The notes: generated by a model not told the origin, from the letters alone. A stretch of DNA of 64,000 nucleotides from Paenibacillus campinasensis (GCF_002272015.1 NZ_NPBY01000012.1:56174-120173), one strand, 5' to 3'. Numbered from the stretch's first letter, positions 1-8,337 are shown. Program-made: numbers and translations.

Positions 1-100
1 ACGGCCATCCGACGGTACGGCACCCTGTAGAGCGGATCATGCATCGGAATGCGATCATGTAATTACAGCAGGGCAAGTGAAAGGAATAACGGTGCGCACA

Positions 101-124
101 GCCCCTGCATTTCGATGCAGGGGC
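101..124. terminator. Hairpin downstream of the 137-580 gene
   Basis: GCCCCTGCAT and ATGCAGGGGC form a perfect 10-bp stem with a TTCG loop. It lies just past the stop codon of the leftward membrane-protein gene and probably ends that operon, although no U-tract follows on either strand. The first 100 bases show no convincing gene. Confidence 0.5.
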
Positions 125-136
125 TTGCCGCCCGGC

Positions 137-580
137 TCAGTGACGAGGGTTAGTCTTGCTCGTTATCTTGGCTGCTCCTGCCTGCAGCAGGCTCTGCACC
201 GCCAAAAACAGCAGCGCGCCTGGAATCCCGTAATACATGAAACCGAACTGCGAGATTGAAAGGGAAACGGCCAGGCCCCCAATCAAGCCGATCACTGCAT
301 ACGAGAAAATCATCACAATCGCCTTCTTCACACCGGTCCACCTGGCATATCCTTTCATGCGCTGATCGAGCCATAAGGATACAATGGCGCCAAAGATAAA
401 GAACAGGAAGAAGGCAGGGGGGAACAGAATCGCAAACATACCTCCAAAGGAATAATATGCAACCTCGGCCGCCCTTTCATCCGGCGGCGTGTAACTGTAC
501 CATGCCAGCCCGGCACTGGTTAGCACAGATGAAATGGCAGCGGCGCTGATCTTGATCATCGGACGGACGTATAAGCTCAT
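137..580 (-). CDS. Small integral membrane protein, unknown function
   Basis: The 147-residue product has about four hydrophobic segments (roughly residues 10-28, 45-70, 85-110 and 115-135), so it is an inner-membrane protein. No catalytic motif or family was recognised. An AAGGAG Shine-Dalgarno sequence sits 8 bases before the ATG. It is the last gene of a leftward three-gene unit after the PadR regulator and the HAAS/DUF1129-like protein, 71 bases downstream of the latter, so it is probably controlled by the same PadR operators. A role in membrane or envelope homeostasis is inferred only from these neighbours. Confidence 0.7.
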   Translation of the reverse strand: MSLYVRPMIKISAAAISSVLTSAGLAWYSYTPPDERAAEVAYYSFGGMFAILFPPAFFLFFIFGAIVSLWLDQRMKGYARWTGVKKAIVMIFSYAVIGLIGGLAVSLSISQFGFMYYGIPGALLFLAVQSLLQAGAAKITSKTNPRH

Positions 581-651
581 CTCTGCGGCTCCTTTCCATT
601 ATGGATCATGATGAGTGGCTGTTTCATTGGGTAGAAGGCGGCTAAGGCCGC

Positions 652-1329
652 TCATTTCTTCTTCGTTAGCCACTGGCCAGCCCCATAGAGTACAGCACCA
701 ATTCCTATTAACCAGTATACAGGAATCACGACACGCGGAGTTCCGAATGAAGGCATGAAGTAAAGGCCGGCAACGAACAGACCGAATGCACCCCCGCCAA
801 CGAGGAAGGCGATGGCGATTTCCTTCCATTTATGGATCTTGCGAAACGCGGACCAGCGAATGTATGCGAACAGCCCGTAAATAAATAGACAGCCCAGAAG
901 AAGCGAAGCAATGACGCCTACCGCCAAGCTTCCCGTGTGGAACTCATACACCGATTTCCCCAGATTGAAGCCGTAGCCAAGAATGGTCGATAGCAGCCCG
1001 GTGGTAAAGAAAAAGATACCGAGAAAGGTAAAGCCGCCGATGGCCACCAGCTTCAACATTTCCTTGGGCAGGGCTGTCGGGAGTTCGCCGACAATTTCCT
1101 GGGCATACGCCTTCGGGTCATTGCCGAACACTTCCTCTGCCGTACGGCCATTCTGCTGCGCTTCGAGCAGATGGTCCAGCACCTCCATCAGAATTTCTTC
1201 GGTCTCTTGCTCAGACCTATTAAATGAAGTCCGAATGTAGATCAGCAGGCCGGTATAATACTTTTCGTTCTCCTCGTTCAGCAGCTCGCGCTTTCTATTG
1301 TTTTCCTCGATCAGATCTTTGGTGTGCAT
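652..1329 (-). CDS. HAAS/DUF1129-type membrane protein
   Basis: This 225-residue protein starts with a soluble helical domain (about residues 1-75) carrying the pattern of these families: paired helices, an LLEAQQNGRTAEEVFG stretch and a DPKAYAQEIV stretch. Four or five transmembrane segments follow between about residues 90 and 220. In Firmicutes such proteins are usually encoded directly behind a PadR regulator and are thought to act as membrane-linked sensors or partners; the biochemical role is not known. Its ATG lies inside the end of the padR reading frame (35-base overlap), which suggests translational coupling. Confidence 0.75.
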   Translation of the reverse strand: MHTKDLIEENNRKRELLNEENEKYYTGLLIYIRTSFNRSEQETEEILMEVLDHLLEAQQNGRTAEEVFGNDPKAYAQEIVGELPTALPKEMLKLVAIGGFTFLGIFFFTTGLLSTILGYGFNLGKSVYEFHTGSLAVGVIASLLLGCLFIYGLFAYIRWSAFRKIHKWKEIAIAFLVGGGAFGLFVAGLYFMPSFGTPRVVIPVYWLIGIGAVLYGAGQWLTKKK

Positions 1330-1666
1330 GTGCTCCTCCTCCTTTTTGCATCAGTTCATCGACAGGGCCTTTGAGCGCATCCCAATGCATCCTAAATTGT
1401 TGCAGCGCTTCTTCGCCTTTATCTGTCAAAGTGTAATACTTCCGGTTGGGCCCGCTGGGCGATTCTCGCATCTCGCCAACAATCAGCTGTTCCTTCTGCA
1501 GACGTAGCAATATCGGATAAATCGAGCCTTCGCTAACCTCGATCCGCATATCCCGGAGTTTCATCGTCAGTTCATAGCCATATATCGTTTCCTTGGATAT
1601 GACAGCGAGAATGCACCCTTCCAGAATGCCCTTTAATAACTGGCTTCGCACCGACAACTTATTCAC
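1295..1666 (-). CDS. PadR family transcriptional regulator
   Basis: This is a 123-residue PadR-type winged-helix protein. The N-terminal region has the typical KGILEGCILAVISKETIYGYEL helix and the SEGSIYPILLRLQKEQLI recognition region, followed by the wing RKYYTLTDKGEEAL. It probably represses its own operon (this gene, the HAAS/DUF1129-like gene and a small membrane protein). The GTG at 1666 is only 3 bases from an AAGG, whereas an in-frame TTG at 1657 lies 6 bases after GGTAGGTG, so the shorter start is plausible. One of the three upstream dyads overlaps the ribosome-binding site. Confidence 0.85.
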   Translation of the reverse strand: MNKLSVRSQLLKGILEGCILAVISKETIYGYELTMKLRDMRIEVSEGSIYPILLRLQKEQLIVGEMRESPSGPNRKYYTLTDKGEEALQQFRMHWDALKGPVDELMQKGGGAHAHQRSDRGKQ

Positions 1667-1667
1667 C

Positions 1668-1796
1668 TACCTTGTATAACCATATAGTGGCGAAAATAAA
1701 AAGGCACTCTGGCCTTCATCGGGGGCATGAGCCCTCCCAAGTAACTTGCATAACCAGGTAGCTGGTTCGTGAACAGCTACCTTGCATCGCAAAGTA
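1668..1796. promoter_or_regulatory. Three imperfect 19-bp dyads, likely PadR operators
   Basis: Related sequences lie at 1668-1686 (TACCTTGTATAACCATATA), 1742-1760 (TAACTTGCATAACCAGGTA) and 1778-1796 (TACCTTGCATCGCAAAGTA). The last is the best dyad: TAC-TTGC, three bases, GCAA-GTA. The first covers the ribosome-binding region of the padR gene. Between the second and third, GGTAGCTG and CAGCTACC form a further inverted repeat (1757-1780). Position and symmetry suggest autoregulation by PadR. Confidence 0.65.
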
Positions 1797-2026
1797 GCTT
1801 GTGTCTACTTTAACAAAATGCGGATTGTATTTCAAGTAGGAATATGGATCTCATGTTTATATCAAATAAATTTCCAACATTCGTAAAATTTTAGTTAAAG
1901 CCGGGATTTATAAATTTTATGAAAGCCGTACAGTCCCTTAATATTCGCTTGATACACTAAACGCAAAGGGCGACCAGGAGGATGGATGGCATCCATCAAG
2001 TCCTGAATGAAATGGAGGAGGGCCGC
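1797..2026. other. AT-rich intergenic region before ugd
   Basis: This region between the divergent padR and ugd genes is AT-rich and carries no gene. TTGATA at about 1949 could be a -35 element of a ugd promoter, but no convincing -10 element at normal spacing was found. Confidence 0.3.
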
Positions 2027-3358
2027 ATGCAAATAACCGTGGTTGGAACTGGCTATGTTGGTTTAGTGACCGGCGTGACCTTCGCAGAGATCGGTCATGA
2101 AGTTATTTGTACAGATGTCGACAGCGCGAAAATCATGAAGCTTAGCAGGGGAGAAGTGCCGTTCTACGAGCCTGGACTCCAGCAGCTGATGGTTCGCAAC
2201 TTACAGAATGGGCGTCTTCGCTTTACCACCGACACGACAGACGCATATCGCTTTCGGGATGTCATCTGTATAGCGGTCGGAACGCCATCCAGGCCGGACG
2301 GAGCTGTGGATGTGAGCTACATCGAGCAGGCGGTGCTCGAAGTCGCCAAAGCGATTGAGCAGTACACCGTCATTGTGGTCAAAAGCACCGTGCCGGTCGG
2401 AACGAATGAACAGGTGCGAGCGATGGTTCAGCAGCACACAAACTGCCCGTTTGACATCGTATCCAACCCTGAATTTCTGCGGGAAGGCTCGGCGATTCAC
2501 GATATCTATCACGGGGACCGGATCGTCATTGGTGCGGACAGCGACCGCGCCGCAGACATCGTTACCGAGCTGCACAAGCCGTTTGGAACGCCGGTCTTTC
2601 GCACCGATCCTCGAAGCGCGGAGCTGATTAAATACGCCTCGAATGCTTTTCTGGCAACGAAGATCAGCTACATTAACGAGATGGCGAATTTATGCGAGAA
2701 GCTGGGGGCCAATGTGGATGCAGTCGCCCATGGAATGGGGCTTGATCGGCGGATCGGTTCACCATTTTTACAGGCGGGCCTTGGTTATGGCGGCTCTTGT
2801 TTTCCGAAGGATATCAGAGCGCTGCTGCATATGGCAGAGTCTGCGCAGTCCGAGCTGCAGCTGCTGCGGGCTGTAAGTATAGTGAATGAGCAGCGCCCAT
2901 ATGTGGTGCTGGATAAATTGAAACAGCGATTCTCCTCCCTGCGCAATCTTCGGGTGGCTATCCTTGGCCTCAGCTTCAAACCGAATACCGATGACATCCG
3001 GGAGGCTGTATCGCTAGTCATGATGAAGGAGCTGCTTAAGGCTGGCGCCTCGCTCATCGTGTATGATCCGATCGTGAATCAGGCCAAAGGAAATCCGGTT
3101 CTCGAAAGCGCACGGTTTGCAGGCAGCATGAAGGAGGCGCTGGACTGGGCGGAAGCGAGCATTATCGTTACGGAATGGGATGAAATCCGTAGTTTTCCAC
3201 TACTTCAATATAACCAGGAGACGTTGAAGGAAACGATTATCTTTGATGGGCGCAATTGCTACGCTTTAGCGGAAGCTGAACGGGCAGGGGTGGAGTATTA
3301 CTCCATTGGCCGCCCTGCCGTCAATGAGCGGCAGCCGAGTCACCTGTTGCATTCATGA
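2027..3358 (+). CDS. ugd: UDP-glucose 6-dehydrogenase
   Basis: The 443-residue enzyme oxidises UDP-glucose to UDP-glucuronate with two NAD+. It has the N-terminal Rossmann motif GTGYVG, the central dimerisation domain and the catalytic cysteine motif YGGSCFPKD, then a C-terminal UDP-binding domain with LGLSFKPNTDD. Length is normal for the family. The start chosen is the ATG at 2027, 6 bases after GGAGGAG; an in-frame ATG at 1982 lacks such a site. A glycosyltransferase gene follows 44 bases downstream, so UDP-glucuronate is probably used for a cell-surface glycan or glycolipid, as in the tua or ytc genes of Bacillus subtilis. Confidence 0.92.
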   Translation: MQITVVGTGYVGLVTGVTFAEIGHEVICTDVDSAKIMKLSRGEVPFYEPGLQQLMVRNLQNGRLRFTTDTTDAYRFRDVICIAVGTPSRPDGAVDVSYIEQAVLEVAKAIEQYTVIVVKSTVPVGTNEQVRAMVQQHTNCPFDIVSNPEFLREGSAIHDIYHGDRIVIGADSDRAADIVTELHKPFGTPVFRTDPRSAELIKYASNAFLATKISYINEMANLCEKLGANVDAVAHGMGLDRRIGSPFLQAGLGYGGSCFPKDIRALLHMAESAQSELQLLRAVSIVNEQRPYVVLDKLKQRFSSLRNLRVAILGLSFKPNTDDIREAVSLVMMKELLKAGASLIVYDPIVNQAKGNPVLESARFAGSMKEALDWAEASIIVTEWDEIRSFPLLQYNQETLKETIIFDGRNCYALAEAERAGVEYYSIGRPAVNERQPSHLLHS

Positions 3359-3402
3359 GGACAGCAGGCAATGATGCGATCACGGATAAAAGGAGTGAAA
3401 AG

Positions 3403-4545
3403 ATGCGAATCGCGATTTTTTCAGACACATATGCCCCGGAGGTGAATGGGGTAGCCCGCACGCTGAAGCGCTACACCAATTATCTGGATACGAAAGGCAT
3501 TGCGTATCGCTTATTCGTCCCGGAAGGTCGAACTCCAGTACCGAAGGTGCCTCATATTGAACGGTTTATGAGCATCCCGTTTCTGCTGTATCCGGATTGC
3601 CGCTTGGCGATTCCGAACCCGATTCACATTCGGCAGACGCTCGATGAGTTCAAGCCGACCTTGATACATGTTGCAACGCCTTTTAACTTGGGCCTGTTCG
3701 GTCTCCATTATGGGAAGAAACATCAAATTCCGATGGTTGCGTCCTATCACACGCACTTTGATGATTATTTGGCCTATTATCACGCTACGTTTCTGACCAA
3801 GTGGATCTGGAAGTATCTACAGTGGTTTCACCAGCCCTTCGATCGGGTTTATGTGCCTTCGGAGAGCACACGCGAGAAGCTGCTAAGCCGGAATTTCCAT
3901 CCTTCCATCGACATCTGGGGCAGGGGAGTGAACCACCACTTTTATTCACCGGCCAAACAATCGCGGAGCGTCAGGGAGATATACAATATCAAGGAGAAAA
4001 ACATCCTGCTCTACGTAGGGCGGGTAGCGCCCGAGAAAGATGTGCATATTGTGCTGGAGACGTTCCATGCTTTGCCAGAGCATGTTAAGCAGGAGACGCA
4101 TCTCTTGATCGTGGGCAACGGTCCGTTGTTCCAGACGCTGTCGGCCAAGGAGCACCCGCAAATTACTTGGACCGGTTTTCTGGAAGGGGAAGCCTTGTCC
4201 AAGGTATATGCCTCGGCTGATCTGTTCCTGTTTCCTTCCCCGACTGAGACCTTCGGGAACGTTGTGCTGGAGGCCCAGTCGTCGGGCTTGCCGGTGATCG
4301 GGGCCAAGGCGGGAGGCGTGCAGCATTTGGTCACACATGGCGTGAACGGTTTCTTATGTGAAGCGAAGCATACGGAATCTTTCGCCAACTATACGAGCCT
4401 GCTGCTGGAGCAGGAAAGCCTCCGCCGCACCTTTGCGGAGAAATCCCGGGCATTTGCCTTGACATTGTCATGGAATGAAATTTTCGACAAACTCATCAAC
4501 AGCTTCTTGCAAATTGCCAACCGGAAGCAGGAAATTTCGGCTTAG
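3403..4545 (+). CDS. GT-B glycosyltransferase (GT4-like)
   Basis: A cytoplasmic or membrane-associated glycosyltransferase of 380 residues. The N-terminal acceptor domain begins MRIAIFSDTYAPEVNGVART, typical of the MgtA/SqdX-like branch that glycosylates lipids. The C-terminal donor domain has LYVGRVAPEKD and the EX7E signature in PTETFGNVVLEAQSSGLPVIG. AGGAGTG lies 6 bases before the ATG at 3403. It probably forms an operon with ugd. A glucuronosyl lipid or a teichuronic-type polymer are possible products; donor and acceptor cannot be told from sequence. Confidence 0.85.
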   Translation: MRIAIFSDTYAPEVNGVARTLKRYTNYLDTKGIAYRLFVPEGRTPVPKVPHIERFMSIPFLLYPDCRLAIPNPIHIRQTLDEFKPTLIHVATPFNLGLFGLHYGKKHQIPMVASYHTHFDDYLAYYHATFLTKWIWKYLQWFHQPFDRVYVPSESTREKLLSRNFHPSIDIWGRGVNHHFYSPAKQSRSVREIYNIKEKNILLYVGRVAPEKDVHIVLETFHALPEHVKQETHLLIVGNGPLFQTLSAKEHPQITWTGFLEGEALSKVYASADLFLFPSPTETFGNVVLEAQSSGLPVIGAKAGGVQHLVTHGVNGFLCEAKHTESFANYTSLLLEQESLRRTFAEKSRAFALTLSWNEIFDKLINSFLQIANRKQEISA

Positions 4546-4610
4546 GACGCTGCACAGGGAGAGGAACAGGGAGGGCAGGCTTGATCCTTGCTCTCCCCTT
4601 GTTACCTAAT

Positions 4611-4684
4611 GAACAGAGCCATCCCAGGACGGGATCATGGAGGATAACCTTCATGATCCGAACGTCTCGCGGATGGCTCTGTTC
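4611..4684. repeat. Nested 74-bp inverted repeat
   Basis: A perfect 14-bp outer stem pairs 4611-4624 (GAACAGAGCCATCC) with 4671-4684. Inside it GGATCATG (4632-4639) pairs with CATGATCC (4652-4659), and AGG/CCT pair around an ATAA loop; GACG/CGTC can also pair between the two stems. It lies 65 bases after the glycosyltransferase stop codon. There is no U-tract, so it is not a standard terminator. It could be a palindromic intergenic element or an RNA stability structure. Confidence 0.6.
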
Positions 4685-4827
4685 CTGTTGTCATTCGTGG
4701 ACCGCCGGCGCAGTCCGTTTCAGCGTTGCAGCCGAGCGGAGCCTGATCAGGAGATCGGCGGTTCTTCCACAGGCACCTTGCCGATTATGCAGGGAGGGGA
4801 GAGGCTGTCCGCCGCTTCAGGGGCATG

Positions 4828-4865
4828 AAAAAAGCCGGCACCGATAGAGCATCGACGCCAGCTTT
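4828..4865 (-). terminator. Terminator of the MFS gene
   Basis: Read leftward, AAAGCTGGCGTCGAT pairs with ATCGGTGCCGGCTTT (one mismatch) and is followed by a T-run. It starts 20 bases after the MFS stop codon. Confidence 0.8.
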
Positions 4866-4884
4866 GTATAATAGCGAGTATGAA

Positions 4885-6177
4885 TCAGAGGCTTTTTTCC
4901 AGCGTGTTGTCGAGATCCGCAGTCGCACTACGCGCTGCTGTCCAAGGAACAAACATCAGCACGACAAGCCCGATCGCGAACAGTACAATCAAGCTTGCTA
5001 CGCCAAAGGCGGAGCTTCCGGTCAGTTGTGTGATCACACCGACAAGGAATGGGCCGGATACAGCGGCAAATCTGCCGAAGATGGTGTAGAAGCCGAAGAA
5101 TTCATTGGATTTTTCCTTAGGTACAATGTGGGCGAAGTAAGAGCGGCTGAGTGCTTGAATACCGCCTTGGGATGTCGCCACAAGCATCGCCAATATCCAG
5201 AAGTCTGCAATCGTCTTCAAGAACATGGCATACACGCATACGATCATGTAAATGACAATGCCGGTATACAGCATCTTTTTGACGCCGAATCGGTTGGCCA
5301 GCTTCCCGTATACGATCGAGAATGGGGCTGCCACAATCTGTACGGCCAATAGCGCAATGATCAGGTCTGTCGCACTTAACCCCAAATCGGTACCGTAGGC
5401 GGTGGACATGGAGATAATGGTGCCCACGCCGTCAATGTAAAAGAAATAGGCGATCAAAAACAGGAAGATAGTCCGGTATTGCCGGATCTCCTTAAAGGTC
5501 TGCGCAAGGCGCTTGAAGCTGTTGACAACAACTCTCGGTTCACGCTGAACCCCGTATTGCTGCTTGACGTTTCTTAGCATCGGGATCGTGAAGGCGAGCC
5601 ACCAGATGGCAGTAATCAGGAAGGTCGTCCGGCTTGCTGCCGACGTGGACAGCGGAATGATCCCCATCTGGGCTGTGAGGATAATGGCAATACATACGAT
5701 GAACGGAATCGTACTGCCGATATAGCCTAGCGCATAACCTCTGGCAGACAGCTCATCCAGTCGGTCCCTCGAGGTGACGTCCACGATGTAGGCATCGTAG
5801 AATACGTTGGCTCCGCGCGCGCCCAGGGTTGTGAGCGTATAAAAGATCAATAAGAGAAGCCAGTTGTCATCCGGGACAAAAAACAGAGCAAGCGTTGAAA
5901 TGACACCGATGACAAAAAAGAAGGTGAAAAACTTGTCCTTCATGCCTTTGTAATCGGCAATGGTGCCAAGGATCGGTCCGAGCAGCGCCAGGATAAAGGT
6001 GGCGATTGAAATGGTGTAGCCCAGATAGGCGGTCGAGTTGGCGCCCAAGACGCCAGCGTTGTCAGCCACTTCCTTGTAATAGATCGGGAAGATAGCGGTC
6101 ACGATAATGAGAAAATAAGCTGAATCGGCCCAGTCATACATCATCCAGCTTTTTTCCGCTTTGGTGAATTTGCTCAC
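4885..6177 (-). CDS. MFS transporter, UMF1 (Atg22-like) family
   Basis: A 12-helix transporter of about 430 residues. The N-terminus KAEKSWMMYDWADSAYFLII and the following FPIYYKEVA are characteristic of UMF1/Atg22-type major facilitators, whose bacterial substrates are mostly unknown. The GTG at 6177 is preceded by AAGGAGGAG at 6 bases and is preferred over an upstream ATG at 6213. The gene stands alone, ends at a strong hairpin, and has TTTACA repeats about 200 bases upstream. Confidence 0.85.
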   Translation of the reverse strand: MSKFTKAEKSWMMYDWADSAYFLIIVTAIFPIYYKEVADNAGVLGANSTAYLGYTISIATFILALLGPILGTIADYKGMKDKFFTFFFVIGVISTLALFFVPDDNWLLLLIFYTLTTLGARGANVFYDAYIVDVTSRDRLDELSARGYALGYIGSTIPFIVCIAIILTAQMGIIPLSTSAASRTTFLITAIWWLAFTIPMLRNVKQQYGVQREPRVVVNSFKRLAQTFKEIRQYRTIFLFLIAYFFYIDGVGTIISMSTAYGTDLGLSATDLIIALLAVQIVAAPFSIVYGKLANRFGVKKMLYTGIVIYMIVCVYAMFLKTIADFWILAMLVATSQGGIQALSRSYFAHIVPKEKSNEFFGFYTIFGRFAAVSGPFLVGVITQLTGSSAFGVASLIVLFAIGLVVLMFVPWTAARSATADLDNTLEKSL

Positions 6178-6324
6178 GGTGTACTCCTCCTTTTGATCCG
6201 GATGATGCAACATTCGGTTGGGCGCCTCCCGGTATGATAAACCAACCCGTGAATCTTGTTTATTCTATGTATTACTTCTTGCGAATAGGAGACGTCTTCA
6301 CCGATTATGCAAAATCCTTACTAG

Positions 6325-6341
6325 TAGTCTACGTTAGACTA
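6325..6341. promoter_or_regulatory. 7-3-7 inverted repeat in the MFS leader
   Basis: TAGTCTA and TAGACTA are separated by three bases. Read leftward, a TATACT hexamer (6343-6348) lies immediately before it, so the dyad would fall at the transcription start of the MFS gene. It may be an operator for an unknown regulator. Confidence 0.4.
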
Positions 6342-6370
6342 TAGAAGAAGTATAGATAGGCTGGATAAAT

Positions 6371-6408
6371 TTTACTCGGTCTTTACATATATTTACACGT
6401 GGTTTACA
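6371..6408. promoter_or_regulatory. Four phased TTTAC(A/T) repeats, PhoP/WalR-type box
   Basis: TTTACT at 6371 and TTTACA at 6382, 6392 and 6403 recur with 11-, 10- and 11-base periods. This matches the Bacillus PhoP box (TTHAYA direct repeats about 11 bp apart). On the other strand TGTAAA-N5-TGTAAA also fits the WalR consensus TGTWAH-N5-TGTWAH. The array sits upstream of the leftward MFS gene, with a possible TATACT -10 at 6343-6348, and also about 130 bases before the rightward YdeI-like gene. Confidence 0.55.
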
Positions 6409-6536
6409 TGAACGCCGGGCAGAGGGCGGCACAGGGATTCTTTGGCTTTCCAGGGTACGATTCTTTACTTTTCACTGATCCGTGATTAATAATGAGAGCA
6501 TATCGCAAGATTAATGGAGAAGCGGGGGGTTACGGG

Positions 6537-7133
6537 ATGACTTATCATGAAGCGAATCCGAAGGTAGATGAATTTCTGGGGAAAGCTGACAAGTGGATAT
6601 TTGAAATGGAGAAACTGAGAATGATCCTGCTTGATTGTCCATTGGACGAGGAATTGAAGTGGGGGAAGCCTTGCTACACATCTCAGGGCAAAAATATATG
6701 CATTATCCAGCCGTTTAAAGCGTATGTTGCGCTGATGTTTTTTAAAGGCGCGTTGCTGCCTGACCCGCACGGAGTCCTGATTCAGATGACAGAGAACGTG
6801 CAGGCGGCGCGTCAGATTCGGTTTACGGGGGTTCAGGAAATTACCGAGGCTGAAGAGATGCTGAAAGCGTTCGTTCATGCCGCTCTCGAGGTCGAGAAAG
6901 CTGGGACAGCCGTGCCTGCGGCCAAGGACAAGCCGCTGGTCATCCCGGAAGAATTACAGCAGAAATTCGCCGACATGCCAGCTTTGCAGACGGCTTTTGA
7001 AGCCTTGACGCCGGGCCGTCAAAGAGCGTACGTGCTTTATTTTAACGGGGCGAAGCAAGCCAAAACTAGGGTGTCGCGCATCGAGAAATATGTGCCGCAT
7101 ATTCTGGATGGCAAAGGAATGAATGACAACTGA
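6537..7133 (+). CDS. YdeI/DUF1801 family protein
   Basis: A soluble protein of about 198 residues. The N-terminal DUF1801-like fold contains LKWGKPCYTSQGKNICIIQPFKAYVALMF in two adjoining strands, and the C-terminal half ends with the YdeI-type stretch RQRAYVLYFNGAKQAKTRVSRI. Relatives are annotated as YdeI/OmpD-associated or bacteriocin-protection proteins; no activity is established. The ATG at 6537 follows a G-rich sequence; an upstream ATG at 6492 has no clear ribosome-binding site. Monocistronic. Confidence 0.75.
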   Translation: MTYHEANPKVDEFLGKADKWIFEMEKLRMILLDCPLDEELKWGKPCYTSQGKNICIIQPFKAYVALMFFKGALLPDPHGVLIQMTENVQAARQIRFTGVQEITEAEEMLKAFVHAALEVEKAGTAVPAAKDKPLVIPEELQQKFADMPALQTAFEALTPGRQRAYVLYFNGAKQAKTRVSRIEKYVPHILDGKGMNDN

Positions 7134-7205
7134 ACATCATAAGACGTGCTCTTGAGGCTGGGGCCGACAGCACTCCATCAGGAATGGAGTTGCTTGCATT
7201 GACAT

Positions 7206-7223
7206 TAAATGAATGATCATTTA
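7206..7223. promoter_or_regulatory. TetR operator 1
   Basis: TAAATGA and TCATTTA form a perfect 7-4-7 dyad directly before the TetR gene start. A second copy with one mismatch lies at 7873-7890. Confidence 0.65.
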
Positions 7224-7228
7224 CTGTT

Positions 7229-7804
7229 GTGGATATGAGACATAGAGATGATAATAAAGTAGAGGCAATATTTGATGCTACGATCCAATTGGTGAGTGAG
7301 ATCGGGTTCGCTGACATTTCAATTTCGAAAATCGCCAAGCAGGCCAATGTGTCGGCTGCAACCATTTATATTTATCATGAGAACAAGGAGGATTTGTTGC
7401 TTAACACGTACCTGAAGGTAAAAGGCAAGTTAAGCGAGAAGATGTTCGAAGGGCTGCATGAGAAGAAGGCCGTCCGGGAGCGCTTTGAGTCGATTATTCA
7501 TAACTACGTTGATTTTATACAAAGCAACACAGCGTACTTTTTGTTCCTGGAGCAAATGATTCATTCCCCGTTTCCGCAGAAATGGTGTTTGGACACGACA
7601 GGGATGTTCGAGCCGATCTATAACATGCTTGAAGAAGGCAAGCAGCAAGGGCTGTTCAAGCAAGCGGATGTTCGGATGCTGATCGTATATTCGATCATGC
7701 CGGTGGTGGAACTTGCGAAGGAGCATGTCAAGAACGGAACGCAGTTCGACCAGCAGCAATTGCAAGCAGCGATTGATATGAGCTGGGATGCGATAAAGGT
7801 ATAA
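7229..7804 (+). CDS. TetR family transcriptional regulator
   Basis: A 191-residue TetR-type repressor. The helix-turn-helix spans about residues 12-55, with the core ADISISKIAKQANVSAATIY followed by IYHENKEDLLL; the C-terminal ligand and dimer domain is not diagnostic. Translation could start at GTG 7229 or ATG 7235; no good Shine-Dalgarno sequence decides. A perfect dyad overlaps its promoter and a matching dyad precedes the downstream SDR fragment, so it most likely represses itself and that dehydrogenase. Confidence 0.85.
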   Translation: MDMRHRDDNKVEAIFDATIQLVSEIGFADISISKIAKQANVSAATIYIYHENKEDLLLNTYLKVKGKLSEKMFEGLHEKKAVRERFESIIHNYVDFIQSNTAYFLFLEQMIHSPFPQKWCLDTTGMFEPIYNMLEEGKQQGLFKQADVRMLIVYSIMPVVELAKEHVKNGTQFDQQQLQAAIDMSWDAIKV

Positions 7805-7872
7805 TCCAAATGGAAATGACGAGAAAGGGGAGATGTGATGGCCGTTATCGAGCCCATTTTTTTGATGTACAA

Positions 7873-7890
7873 TAAATGAACATTCATTAA
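7873..7890. promoter_or_regulatory. TetR operator 2
   Basis: TAAATGA, four bases, TCATTAA: the same dyad as at 7206-7223 with one mismatch, 19 bases before the SDR start. Two sites around one TetR gene support their being its targets. Confidence 0.65.
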
Positions 7891-7909
7891 TCGAAAGAGA
7901 GTTCATCCC

Positions 7910-8209
7910 ATGACGAATCCAAAAATATGGTTTATTACAGACAGTTCCCGGGGATTTGGCCGCGCCTTGACTGAAGCAGCCTTGCGCAAAGGAGATGTTG
8001 TCATTGCCACGGCCCGCAACCCGAAGTCACTCGCCGGTCTGGTCGAGACGTACAGAGATCGCATTTACCCCCTTGCTCTGGATGTCAGCGATGAGTCGGC
8101 CGTATCTCAAGCGGTTGAAGAGGCGAAGAGCCGGTACGGATGTCTTGATGTGGTCGTGAACAATGCCGGGTATGGCGATATCGCTGTCCGCACGGGCATG
8201 CTTCTGTAA
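7910..8209 (+). pseudogene. Truncated short-chain dehydrogenase
   Basis: Only the first 99 residues of a classical SDR (normally about 250-280) remain: the Rossmann start WFITDSSRGFGRAL, the LDVSDESAV segment and VVNNAGYGDIA. The reading frame then runs into an unrelated tail and a stop. The catalytic S-Y-K region is missing, and the first glycine of the TGxxxGxG motif is Asp. A hairpin terminator follows 10 bases after the stop, so the deletion removed the 3' part. Probably a decayed TetR target; catalytic function is not expected. Confidence 0.75.
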
Positions 8210-8218
8210 TGCGAAAGA

Positions 8219-8263
8219 AGCCTGCAGGCATTGCTCTATGGGAGCGTATGCTGCAGGCTTTTT
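8219..8263 (+). terminator. Terminator after the SDR fragment
   Basis: AGCCTGCAG and CTGCAGGCT form a perfect 9-bp stem followed by TTTTT. Confidence 0.8.
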
Positions 8264-8337
8264 GGGGTTTGGTGGGTTCGTACATCGAATGATGAACAGC
8301 AGGAGAGAAATCGAACGCTGCTCCCTGCTTGAATTGC

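Noticed and set aside
4825..5352. 175-codon frame on the plus strand
   Set aside because: Opposite strand of the MFS transporter gene; composition is that of an antisense shadow.
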